Source: Mycobacterium sp. 852013-50091_SCH5140682 | Lineage (GTDB): Bacteria; Actinomycetota; Actinomycetes; Mycobacteriales; Mycobacteriaceae | DNA length: 64,000 nt | Assembly: GCF_001665685.1 (NCBI RefSeq) | Contig: NZ_LZTB01000119.1 | Location: 62,001 to 126,000 of the forward strand | Reading direction: 5' to 3' | Part shown: positions 34,464-41,899 of the stretch, piece after piece | Layout of the letters: each line of letters begins with the position of its first letter | How positions within the stretch are numbered: the first letter of the stretch is position 1 | Made by a program: the position numbers and the translations under genes | Notes under the pieces: generated by a model | Told to the model about the DNA's origin: nothing | Databases searched by the model: none | What the model saw: the letters and a program-made list of their open reading frames with translations, nothing else

Positions 34464-35012
34464 TCACGACAAGACGACGCGCACGAACCTGGTGATCTCG
34501 GAACCGGCGTTGATGTAGGCGTACCGCTGCGCGCTGCTGTAGATCGCGTGATCACCCAATCCGAGTGTCACATCACCGCTTTCGCGCTCAATGCACAGCC
34601 GTCCGGCGATCACCAGCACCATCTCGTGCCATCCGGCAGGGTCGGGTTCGGCGTCGTACCGGTCGTCCACGCCGAGGCTCCAGACCCAGAGCTGCCCTTC
34701 CCGATGGGCCGCTGCGCTGCCCAGCAGTACGGCACGACTGTCGTCCCCGTTGCCCCGCCACAACAATGCGTCGATGCGTTCCGGCGTGGCCGCGGGCGCG
34801 AGCACCAGGTCGACGAACGTCACCCCGAGGGCGTCGGCGATGGCGTCAAGCGATGACAGGCTGACGTTTGCTGAGCCTGCTTCCAAATTCACGATGGTGC
34901 GTCGGCTGACCCCGGCGGCGGCGGCCAGGTCGGACTGGCTCAGTCCCGACGCCGCCCGCAGGCGTCGCACATTCGCGCCGGCGCACGCGAGGACATCGGT
35001 TCCTTCAGTCAT
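34464..35012 (-). CDS. XRE-type regulator with C-terminal cupin
   Basis: 182 aa from ATG 35012; a GTG three codons upstream is possible. N-terminal HTH_3 domain (VRRLRAASGLSQSDLAAAAG, VSRRTIVNLEAGSANVSL) at residues 10-70 and a cupin domain at about 100-180 (GWHEMVLVIAGRLCIERESG). Proteins of this form repress transporter or catabolic genes and sense a small ligand. It is divergent from an EamA exporter. A perfect inverted repeat over the exporter start is its probable operator. The TACAGT box 7 nt before the ATG suggests a leaderless mRNA. Confidence 0.88.
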   Translation of the reverse strand: MTEGTDVLACAGANVRRLRAASGLSQSDLAAAAGVSRRTIVNLEAGSANVSLSSLDAIADALGVTFVDLVLAPAATPERIDALLWRGNGDDSRAVLLGSAAAHREGQLWVWSLGVDDRYDAEPDPAGWHEMVLVIAGRLCIERESGDVTLGLGDHAIYSSAQRYAYINAGSEITRFVRVVLS

Positions 35013-35019
35013 CGCTGCC

Positions 35020-35025
35020 ACTGTA
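35020..35025 (-). promoter_or_regulatory. -10 box for the leaderless XRE regulator transcript
   Basis: On the minus strand TACAGT, then GGCAGCG (7 nt), then ATG 35012. Confidence 0.5.
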
Positions 35026-35064
35026 ATCGATGCGCATTATTTTGCACATCGGCCGACCGAGCCC

Positions 35065-35070
35065 TAAAGT
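35065..35070 (+). promoter_or_regulatory. -10 box for a leaderless EamA transcript
   Basis: TAAAGT followed by GTGCAGA (7 nt) and ATG 35078. Its last base is also the first base of the inverted repeat 35070-35087. Confidence 0.5.
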
Positions 35071-35087
35071 GTGCAGAATGTTGCACA
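35070..35087. promoter_or_regulatory. Operator-like inverted repeat over the EamA start
   Basis: TGTGCA-GAATGT-TGCACA, a perfect inverted repeat with 6-bp arms. The half-site TTGCACATC at 35081-35089 recurs at 35042-35050. It covers the predicted transcription and translation start of the EamA gene, fitting repression by the adjacent XRE protein. Confidence 0.6.
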
Positions 35088-36019
35088 TCTCGATGCGTGA
35101 TCGGTTGCCGTCGGGGCCCGAACTGGCCCTGATCGGCGTCACCGCCATCTGGGGGGCGACGTTTCCGATCGTGCATCAGGCGATGAACCACAGCGGGCCG
35201 TTGTTCTTCGTCGGCCTGCGGTTTCTGATCGCCGGCGTGCTCGGTGCCGCCGTCTTCTACAAGACCCTTCGAGGCATCAGCGTCGCCGAGGTGGGTGCCG
35301 GTGTGGCGATCGGCGCGGCCATCGCATGCGGATACGGGCTGCAAACGTACGGCCTGCAGTCCGTCAGCTCGAGCGTCTCCGCGTTCATCACTGCGCTCTA
35401 TGTGCCGCTGGTGCCCCTCTTGCAGTGGGCGGTGATGCGCCGCCGCCCCGATCGCGCGGCACTGGTCGGAGTGTTGCTCGCCTTCATCGGCCTGGTTTTG
35501 CTGGCCGGTCCGAGCGCCGCAGGAGTCAGCCTCGGGCGCGGTGAGTTGGCGACGCTCCTTGGCGCGGTGGCCATGGCTGCCGAGATTCTCCTGATCAGCG
35601 GTTTTGCGGGCAAGGTGGACCTCGGCAGGATCACCGTCATACAGCTGCTGGCCGCCGGGGCGTTCGCCTTCCTCGCGATGCCCGTCACGGGCGAGACCGT
35701 TCCGGCGTTTTCCTGGTGGTGGTTCGGAGCCGCCGTCGGGATGGGCGTCTCCAGTTGTTTGATCCAGGCGACCATGAACTGGGCCCAGCGTTCGGTTTCG
35801 CCGACGCGCGCCACCATCATCTATGCCGGCGAGCCTGTCTGGGGCGGCATCTTCGGTCGCATCGCGGGAGACCGGCTCCCCGGACTGGCGATCGTCGGCG
35901 CCGTTTTCATCGTCGTGGGTGTGATCGTCAGCGAACTCAAGCCACGGTCGCGCCGCGAAGACACCGTCGCGGCCGAAGAAAACGACTGCGCGACAGCAAG
36001 CCAGGCTGAGCGACTGTGA
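35078..36019 (+). CDS. EamA/DMT-family transporter
   Basis: 313 aa from ATG 35078 (leaderless model); ATG 35093 is an alternative and a start further upstream is unlikely. Ten hydrophobic helices in two EamA repeats: first about 15-140 (LALIGVTAIWGATFPIVHQA), second about 160-290 (IYAGEPVWGGIFGRIAGDRL). The family exports amino acids, nucleobases or other metabolites. The short gap to the divergent XRE-cupin gene and the operator between them mark a classic regulator/exporter pair. The charged C-terminal 30 residues are cytoplasmic. Confidence 0.88.
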   Translation: MLHISMRDRLPSGPELALIGVTAIWGATFPIVHQAMNHSGPLFFVGLRFLIAGVLGAAVFYKTLRGISVAEVGAGVAIGAAIACGYGLQTYGLQSVSSSVSAFITALYVPLVPLLQWAVMRRRPDRAALVGVLLAFIGLVLLAGPSAAGVSLGRGELATLLGAVAMAAEILLISGFAGKVDLGRITVIQLLAAGAFAFLAMPVTGETVPAFSWWWFGAAVGMGVSSCLIQATMNWAQRSVSPTRATIIYAGEPVWGGIFGRIAGDRLPGLAIVGAVFIVVGVIVSELKPRSRREDTVAAEENDCATASQAERL

Positions 36020-36061
36020 CGTCCCCTCGACGCCGTCGCGTGAGCAGGTAAGGATGAGCGC

Positions 36062-37135
36062 ATGACCACGATCGACGCGACCGCACCGGTGCTCGTCACG
36101 GGCGCCAGCGGATACATCGGCAGCTGGATCGTCCGACGCCTCCTCGAAGCAGGGCATAACGTCCACGGCACGGTGCGCAACCCGCAGAAGACCACCGGAC
36201 TGGAACATCTGCACAAGCTTTCCGCGGACCACCCCGACCGCCTCCAGCTCTTCAAGGCGGATCTCCTCGACCCCGGCAGCTTCGACGAGGCCATGGCCGG
36301 GTGCGAGCTCGTCATGCACACCGCATCTCCGTTCATCCTCTCCGGATTCAGCGATGCGCAGGAGGCGCTCGTGCGCCCGGCGCTGGAGGGCACCCGCAAC
36401 GTGCTGGACTCGGTCAACCGCACGCAAAGCGTCAAGCGCGTGGTGCTGACCAGCAGCGTGGTCGCGATCTACGGCGATGCCCGCGAATCACGGGATGTCC
36501 CCGGCGGCGTCTTCACCGACGAGCACTGGAATACCACCAGTAGCGTTGAGCACCAACCGTATTCATATTCCAAGACCGTGGCCGAGCAGGAGGCCTGGCG
36601 CTATCAGAAGGCGCAGGACCGTTGGGACATGGTCACCATTCATCCGGGCCTGGTGCTCGGACCTTCGCTGACCAGTGCCAGTGACTCGGCCAGCCTGAGC
36701 ACCATGAAGCAGTTCATCGACGGCACCCTGCTGACCGGGGCTCCGGCGTTGACGATGGGCGTGGTGGACGTCCGCGATGTCGCCGACGCGCACGTGCTCG
36801 CGGGCTTCACCCCGGAGGCCCACGGCCGCTACATCGTCAACGCCGACTCGCTGAGCCTGCTGCAGATCGGCAAGATTCTGCGCCGCGGCTACGGCCCGTT
36901 GTATCCGTTCCCCAGGACCACAGCGCCCAAGGCCGTCGTGAAACTCATCGCACCCCTTGCCGGGCTGACGCGAAAGTACGTGGATACCAACGTCGGTTAC
37001 CCATTGGCCTTCGACAACAGCCGCAGCAGAGACGAACTCGGGCTCACGTATCGGCCCGCCGAAGAGACCGTCACCGACCACTTCCAACAGATGCTCGATG
37101 ACGGCATCGCTCCACGTCGGCCCGGCGGGCGATGA
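36062..37135 (+). CDS. NAD(P)-dependent epimerase/dihydroflavonol reductase-like (extended SDR)
   Basis: 357 aa; ATG 36062 with AAGGA upstream. Extended SDR: LVTGASGYIGSWIVRRLLEAG at residues 12-32, the HTASPF motif, catalytic LTSSVVAIYG and YSYSK (YxxxK), then HPGLVLGPSL. This combination is typical of dihydroflavonol-4-reductase/cinnamoyl-CoA reductase-like enzymes, which reduce a carbonyl with NADPH. Downstream of the EamA gene by 42 bp, same strand, so co-transcription is possible. The substrate is not known; a ketone or aldehyde of xenobiotic or lipid origin is plausible. Confidence 0.87.
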   Translation: MTTIDATAPVLVTGASGYIGSWIVRRLLEAGHNVHGTVRNPQKTTGLEHLHKLSADHPDRLQLFKADLLDPGSFDEAMAGCELVMHTASPFILSGFSDAQEALVRPALEGTRNVLDSVNRTQSVKRVVLTSSVVAIYGDARESRDVPGGVFTDEHWNTTSSVEHQPYSYSKTVAEQEAWRYQKAQDRWDMVTIHPGLVLGPSLTSASDSASLSTMKQFIDGTLLTGAPALTMGVVDVRDVADAHVLAGFTPEAHGRYIVNADSLSLLQIGKILRRGYGPLYPFPRTTAPKAVVKLIAPLAGLTRKYVDTNVGYPLAFDNSRSRDELGLTYRPAEETVTDHFQQMLDDGIAPRRPGGR

Positions 37136-37145
37136 TCTGGTCAGA

Positions 37146-37158
37146 GCGGGCAGCCCGC
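37146..37158. terminator. Weak hairpin between convergent genes
   Basis: GCGGGC-A-GCCCGC between the ends of the reductase gene (37135) and the NmrA-like gene (37179). Short stem and no T tract, so only a possible terminator. Confidence 0.3.
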
Positions 37159-37178
37159 CTACGGCGCTGAACTGCGGC

Positions 37179-37928
37179 TCAGCCGAACGGAATTGAGGCG
37201 ATCATCGCTCCGTCACGGGTCACCAGGCTGTCCTTGGCCAACGTCGTACCGAAGTAGGTCGCCTGGCGATCGACCACCACTCGCTGATCGTCGTGGTGCA
37301 GCGCCAGCACCTCCCGCGCCAGCCGGGCGAACGAGATCTTCTCGGGCCCACCGATGTTGACCACACGGTTGCGCGGTGGCGATATCGCGACCTCGGCCAA
37401 GAAGGCCGCCACTTCGTCGCCCGCGATCGGCTGGATCAGAGCATCCGGCACCCGGACGTCATGCTCGTCCTCCTCGTCCGCGTCGGTCTCGACAACCAGC
37501 GACTCGACGATCGCGTCCGCGAACTCCCGGAACTGGGTGGCCCGGACGATCGTGTACGGCAGCCCCGACGACGCGATCAGCCGCTCCTGGGCGACCTTGG
37601 CCCGCATATAGGCACTGTCCGGTAGCTCATCGACGCCCACTATCGACAGTGCGACGTAATGTCCCACGCCGGCCGCCCGCGCCGCGGCCACCAGATTGGT
37701 GGTCGACCTGACGAAGAACTCCGACACTTCCTCATCGTCGAAGGATGGAGAGTTGGTGACGTCGACCAGAGTGTCGGCACCCGCGAGCGCCTTGGGGAGG
37801 CCCAGGCCACTGAGCACGTCGACACCCGTACGCCGGGACGCGGCGACCACGTCCTCACCCTCGCGGGTCAACAGCTCGACAAGCAGACTCCCGATGAGGC
37901 CACTGGCCCCCACTACTGTGACCTTCAC
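37179..37928 (-). CDS. NmrA/atypical SDR-like NAD(P)-binding protein
   Basis: 249 aa from GTG 37928, with AAAGGTG upstream. VTVVGASGLIGSLLVELL is the glycine-rich dinucleotide site; GVGHYVALSIVGVDELPDSAYMRAK and LPYTIVRATQF are the NmrA-like signature. The catalytic Tyr/Lys (YMRAK) is at the YxxxK position, so activity is possible. Such proteins act as NAD(P)H-dependent reductases or redox sensors. Single gene between two convergent/divergent neighbours. Confidence 0.83.
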   Translation of the reverse strand: MKVTVVGASGLIGSLLVELLTREGEDVVAASRRTGVDVLSGLGLPKALAGADTLVDVTNSPSFDDEEVSEFFVRSTTNLVAAARAAGVGHYVALSIVGVDELPDSAYMRAKVAQERLIASSGLPYTIVRATQFREFADAIVESLVVETDADEEDEHDVRVPDALIQPIAGDEVAAFLAEVAISPPRNRVVNIGGPEKISFARLAREVLALHHDDQRVVVDRQATYFGTTLAKDSLVTRDGAMIASIPFG

Positions 37929-38057
37929 TGTGCGAACACCTTTCGTCGTAGCCCGACTTGGGAGTCGGAGACCCAGACTACGTCGCACGGTGCGCGGCGG
38001 GTTGAGAAAACCGGATTAGCCGGTGTGGCGTTCTGTGGATGTGGGAACCGGTGGGGT

Positions 38058-39011
38058 ATGACCCGCACGAGGACCGAGAACGAAGAGGAACACAGCAAGG
38101 AGAAGGACCGAGCGCCAGATCCCGTCGACCCGCGTAAGCCGGACTCCCCCGACGACCTCACCCGGGCCTCGTGGCGGTACGTGCTCCGTAAGACAGCCCG
38201 CGAATTCAGCGAAGACCAGTGCACTGACCTGGCCGCGGCGCTGACCTACTACGCGATGCTGTCCCTGTTTCCCTCCCTGCTGGTGATGGTGTCGTTGCTC
38301 GGCGTGTTCGGCCAGGGACAGCGCACCGTCGACGCTCTGATGGACGCAGCCGGCAGCCTCGCACCGGCATCAGCGCTCGACATAGTGCGTCCCAGCGTGG
38401 AGCAGGTGGTCGAAAGTCCGTCGGCCGGATTGACCCTGATCCTCGGTGTGCTCGGCGCGCTGTGGTCGGCTTCGAGCTATATCCGCGCCTTCGGGCGTTC
38501 GATGAACCGAATCTACGAGATCACTGAAGGCCGGCCGGCATGGAAGCTGCGCCCCATGCAGCTGCTCCTCACCTTGGGGGCCCTGGTCCTGGCGGCAGCG
38601 GTGGCGATAATGCTCGCGGTCAGCGGCCCCGTCGCCGCAGCCATAGGCCGCACCCTCGGTCTCGGCGATGTGGCACAGACTTTGTGGGCAGTCGTCAAGT
38701 GGCCGGTATTGCTGGTATTCGTCAGCGTGGCGGTGGCCATCCTCTACTACACGGCCCCCAACGTGCGGCAGCCGAAGTTCCGATGGCTCAGCATCGGGTC
38801 GGCCGTGGCGATCGCGGTGTGGGTGCTGGCGTCGGTTGGGTTCGGGTTCTACGTCAGCAACTTCGCCAGTTACAACAAGACCTACGGCGCGCTGGGCGGG
38901 GTGATCGTATTCCTCCTGTGGTTGTGGCTGACAAACCTCGCCCTGCTGTTCGGCGCGGAACTGGACGCCGAACTGGAACGTGGCCGTCAACTGCGCAGAG
39001 CGCACCGCTGA
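38058..39011 (+). CDS. YihY/BrkB-family integral membrane protein
   Basis: 317 aa from ATG 38058. A very charged 45-residue N-terminus (MTRTRTENEEEHSKEKDRAP...) is followed by the YihY domain with six membrane helices: SEDQCTDLAAALTYYAMLSL, GALWSASSYIRAFGRSMNRI, and FLLWLWLTNLALLFGAELDAE at the end. The signature LTYYAM and GAELDAE are family hallmarks. The family is of uncertain function (formerly called ribonuclease BN). Upstream frames are open but have no ribosome site. Confidence 0.87.
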   Translation: MTRTRTENEEEHSKEKDRAPDPVDPRKPDSPDDLTRASWRYVLRKTAREFSEDQCTDLAAALTYYAMLSLFPSLLVMVSLLGVFGQGQRTVDALMDAAGSLAPASALDIVRPSVEQVVESPSAGLTLILGVLGALWSASSYIRAFGRSMNRIYEITEGRPAWKLRPMQLLLTLGALVLAAAVAIMLAVSGPVAAAIGRTLGLGDVAQTLWAVVKWPVLLVFVSVAVAILYYTAPNVRQPKFRWLSIGSAVAIAVWVLASVGFGFYVSNFASYNKTYGALGGVIVFLLWLWLTNLALLFGAELDAELERGRQLRRAHR

Positions 39012-39060
39012 GGATGTGCTCCTCGTTGTGCCTGCCAACCAAGAGTGGTATTGCTAAGTG

Positions 39061-39180
39061 ATGCGGTGCCCGACGTGCGGGGCTCCGATTACCATCATCG
39101 CCGCCGCTGCGCATTATGAGTTCGCAGAAGCGAACGCGGCTCGGTCGTTGCGGATTCAAAAACCAAGGGCACCAATGTAA
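39061..39180 (+). CDS. Possible 39-aa protein with CPxCG motif
   Basis: ATG 39061 starts a 39-codon frame beginning MRCPTCGAPITII, like the first knuckle of a zinc ribbon, and ending KPRAPM at TAA 39180. No clear ribosome site. It lies in a 248-bp gap between the YihY gene and the FHA gene that otherwise shows only a small GAGGA/TCCTC stem at 39011-39026. Either a tiny zinc-binding protein or a remnant. Confidence 0.25.
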   Translation: MRCPTCGAPITIIAAAAHYEFAEANAARSLRIQKPRAPM

Positions 39181-39259
39181 GAGAGCCATCGCCACCCCAC
39201 CATCGGAATAGCGGCACTTTGGTCAACTATCCCGCGCATGTGGCCGAAGAGGACAACCC

Positions 39260-39691
39260 GTGAGCACAACAGAGAACCACCCGACATCCGAATACCAGAT
39301 CGAGGACACCGCAGGATTGCTCGCCCCGTTTCGCGAGACCGGCGAGGTCGCCGCAGCCGCCCTGGAACACCTCGACACGTTGCCACCCGGTACCGCCGTG
39401 CTGGTCGTCAAACGCGGACCCACCATCGGACTACGGTTCGTATTGCAGCAGCCCGTCACCACTGCGGGGCGTCATCCTCGCAGCGACATCTATCTCGATG
39501 ACATCACCGTCAGCCGGCTACACGCCGAATTCCGCTGCGACAGTGGCAAATTCCAGATCATAGACACCAACAGCCTCAACGGCACCTACCTCAACCGGCA
39601 ACCGGTGGACAGCGCGACGCTGACCGATGGCGACGAAATTCAGATTGGCAACTTCCGGCTGCAGTTCTTCGCTAGCCCCGCAACCACCTGA
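39260..39691 (+). CDS. FHA-domain protein, GarA/OdhI-like paralogue
   Basis: 143 aa from GTG 39260 (AGAGGA upstream). The C-terminal FHA domain (about 47-140) is highly similar to mycobacterial GarA: LPPGTAVLVVKRGP, TAGRHPRSDIYLDDITVSRLHAEF, SLNGTYLN, GDEIQIGNFRLQF. Phosphothreonine-binding residues (GR, SR-H, NGT) are intact. GarA's N-terminal ETTSVF phospho-switch is absent; in its place is EDTAGLL with one Thr (Thr17). GarA controls 2-oxoglutarate dehydrogenase and glutamate metabolism under PknB/PknG. This paralogue may bind phosphorylated partners but probably cannot switch in the same way. Confidence 0.88.
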   Translation: MSTTENHPTSEYQIEDTAGLLAPFRETGEVAAAALEHLDTLPPGTAVLVVKRGPTIGLRFVLQQPVTTAGRHPRSDIYLDDITVSRLHAEFRCDSGKFQIIDTNSLNGTYLNRQPVDSATLTDGDEIQIGNFRLQFFASPATT

Positions 39692-39707
39692 CGAGTCGGC
39701 GTGCTCA

Positions 39708-40187
39708 TCACTGGCCACTCCAGACCATGCGGTCCTGTGCGCCGTCGTTGTAGGCCACGACGGTCGGAGCGGGCCCGGTGACGTCGAAATAGATATGCCC
39801 CGTGGCGCGCCGACCCTGACTCATCGGCGACACGTCAAGATCAGGTGCCAGTGCCTGTTCCAACACCCGATAGTTCTGACCGTCTGCGGTGCGGGCATTG
39901 AATGACCGCATCGCCGGGATGACCTGCCCCTGCACGGCGGACACGGTGGTTGTGGCGTACCACAGCCGGCCCGCCAAGGGGACACCTCCGGTCCCCGGCA
40001 CATTCAACGTGGTGCTGTCGGTTGGCTGCAGATCAGTGACGGTGTAGGCGGCCACCGACCCGTTCGGGTCGACCAGCTGCTGCTCGCTACCGATGGGACT
40101 GGCCGAGGCCGTTGCCTGCGTGCCCATCCACAGTGCCACCGCGGCGACTGCGCTTGCCGCAGCTGCAGCGGTTCGCAAACCAGCCAT
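39708..40187 (-). CDS. Secreted immunoglobulin-fold protein, MPT63 (DUF1942) family
   Basis: 159 aa, the same length as M. tuberculosis MPT63. ATG 40187 behind GGGAGGAGAAGG. Signal peptide at residues 1-29 (VAAVALWMGTQATASA). Mature landmarks matching MPT63 are VAAYTVTDLQPTDS, GRLWYATTTVSAVQGQVIPA, FNARTADGQNYRVL and GHIYFDVTGPAPTVVAYNDG. The family is a beta-sandwich released to the medium; its function is unknown. A CACGCC/GGCGTG palindrome lies 67 bp upstream. Convergent with the FHA gene (16-bp gap). Confidence 0.93.
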   Translation of the reverse strand: MAGLRTAAAAASAVAAVALWMGTQATASASPIGSEQQLVDPNGSVAAYTVTDLQPTDSTTLNVPGTGGVPLAGRLWYATTTVSAVQGQVIPAMRSFNARTADGQNYRVLEQALAPDLDVSPMSQGRRATGHIYFDVTGPAPTVVAYNDGAQDRMVWSGQ

Positions 40188-40253
40188 AGCCTTCTCCTCC
40201 CTCGTCGCAGAAACGCTTCGTCTGACGTGTTTGCCGGTTTGGGGAGGCTTAAA

Positions 40254-40269
40254 CACGCCAATCGGCGTG
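40254..40269. promoter_or_regulatory. Palindrome upstream of the MPT63 homologue
   Basis: CACGCC-AATC-GGCGTG, perfect 6-bp arms, in the 258-bp divergent gap between the MPT63-type gene and the methanethiol oxidase-like gene. Candidate operator. Confidence 0.35.
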
Positions 40270-40445
40270 GGGATGGTTCGCCTAGGCCAGCTGCTGCACG
40301 TCGTCGTGCTGCCAGGCAGTAAAGAAGCCGTCTATGTCGGGGCCGATCTGCTGCACACTGCACGTGCCCTTGCAGAGATAGACAGCTCTGCATTAGCGGT
40401 GGAGGATCAAACGAGAACCGCCCTGCACCCTCCCGAGGAGGAATC

Positions 40446-41885
40446 ATGGCTGCGACAGATCCCACCTTTTACCGGAGTCCGGGCGCCGCTGTGACCGCCG
40501 CGCCCGAGCAGTTGGCCTACGTTGTTGCTTTCGACCCGGCAGGCCAGGCCAAGGACGCGCTTGCGGTGGTGGATTGCGACCCGGGATCGTCGACCTACGG
40601 TGGCGTGGTCGGTTGGGCGGAGTTGCCCACGGCAGGCAACGAGCTGCACCACTTCGGGTGGAGCGCGTGCTCGAGTGCGCTGTGCCATGACGGCCATGGG
40701 GATCACCATGACGGCGATCACGGTGCATCGCTCGAGCGACGCTACCTGCTCGTCCCCGGCATTCGGTCGTCGACCACCTATGTCCTCGACACCAAGCCCG
40801 ATCCCCGCCTGCCCGTGGTGACGCGCACGATCGAGGCCAGTGAACTGGCAGCCAAGGCCGGATACTCGCGCCCGCATACCGTGCACTGCGGCCCGGGCGG
40901 CATCTTCATGTCCGCATTGGGTGGAGCGAATGGCGATGACGGTCCCGGTGGTATCGCGCTGATCGACCACGACACGTTCGAGGTGATCGGACAGTGGGAG
41001 CTGGACCGCGGCTCGCAGCGCTTGGCTTACGACGTGTGGTGGCACCTCAAACACGACACGCTCGTGACATCGGAGTGGGGACCGATCTCGATCATCGAAA
41101 ACGGGCTCAACCCCGAAGACCTCCTCGGCCGCAAATTCGGTCACCACGTGAACTTTTGGAGTATGTCCGAGCGCAAGCTGACCCAGCGGGTCGACCTCGG
41201 CGACGAGCACCAGATGGTTCTCGAGCTGCGCCCGGCCCATGACCCGTCCATGGCGTTCGGCTTCGTCGGGGTGGTGATCAGCGTCGAGGATCTTTCGGCG
41301 TCGGTGTGGCTGTGGCATCGGGACGGTGATCGGTGGTCGGTCGACAAGGTGATCACCATTCCGGCCGAGCCCGCTGACCCCGACGACCTGCCGCCGGCAC
41401 TGAGGCCCTTCGGTGCGGCACCGCCGCTGGTCAGCGACATCGACCTGTCGGTCGACGATCACTGGCTGTGCGTATCCTGCTTCGGCACAGGCGAACTCAA
41501 GCAGTACGACGTCAGTGACCCGTTCCATCCCCGCGAGACGGCATCGGTGCGGCTGGGCGGGATGGTGCGGCACCAGCCGCATCCCGCGGCACCGGACCTG
41601 CCGCTCAGCGGTGGGCCGCAGATGGTGGAGATCAGCCGCGACGGCAGGCGGGTCTATGTCACGAATTCGCTCTACGGAGCCTGGGATGGCACCTTCTATC
41701 CCGAGGGCGTCGGGGCGTGGATGGCCAAGCTCGACGCCGACGTCTCCGCGGGCGGTCTGGTTGCCGATGCCGGGTTCTTCCCGCACGGCGACGACTTTCG
41801 CGGCCACCGCATCCACCAGACCCGACTCCAAGGCGGCGATGCGTCCAGTGACTCATACTGCTTCACCGACTCAGCCTCTCCATAG
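40446..41885 (+). CDS. Methanethiol oxidase / selenium-binding protein (SBP56) family
   Basis: 479 aa; ATG 40446 behind CGAGGAGGAATC. Seven-bladed propeller family: PTFYRSPGAA, HHFGWSACSSALC (the conserved Cys of SBP56), RYLLVPGIRSSTTYVLDTKPDP, SRPHTVHCGPGGIFMSALG, MVRHQPHP, GGPQMVEISRDGRRVYVTNSLY. SBP56 proteins oxidise methanethiol to formaldehyde, sulfide and peroxide, using copper where tested. Just after the Cys is a His/Asp-rich loop CHDGHGDHHDGDHG that is not usual in the family. No signal peptide. Function by family is well supported; the extra loop may bind metal. Confidence 0.9.
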   Translation: MAATDPTFYRSPGAAVTAAPEQLAYVVAFDPAGQAKDALAVVDCDPGSSTYGGVVGWAELPTAGNELHHFGWSACSSALCHDGHGDHHDGDHGASLERRYLLVPGIRSSTTYVLDTKPDPRLPVVTRTIEASELAAKAGYSRPHTVHCGPGGIFMSALGGANGDDGPGGIALIDHDTFEVIGQWELDRGSQRLAYDVWWHLKHDTLVTSEWGPISIIENGLNPEDLLGRKFGHHVNFWSMSERKLTQRVDLGDEHQMVLELRPAHDPSMAFGFVGVVISVEDLSASVWLWHRDGDRWSVDKVITIPAEPADPDDLPPALRPFGAAPPLVSDIDLSVDDHWLCVSCFGTGELKQYDVSDPFHPRETASVRLGGMVRHQPHPAAPDLPLSGGPQMVEISRDGRRVYVTNSLYGAWDGTFYPEGVGAWMAKLDADVSAGGLVADAGFFPHGDDFRGHRIHQTRLQGGDASSDSYCFTDSASP

Positions 41886-41899
41886 ACGATCCTGGCTGA

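Noticed and set aside
35009..36427. 472-codon minus-strand frame across EamA and reductase genes
   Set aside because: Antisense to two well-supported genes; composition is Asp/Arg/Gln-rich as expected of the opposite strand of GC-rich coding DNA.
38030..38059. SigF-type promoter (GGGTAT at 38054) for the YihY gene
   Set aside because: No GTTT-like -35 at the required spacing, and GGGTAT overlaps the start codon.
40407..41831. 474-codon minus-strand frame opposite the methanethiol oxidase-like gene
   Set aside because: Antisense shadow; the plus strand has SBP56 motifs over its whole length and a strong ribosome site.
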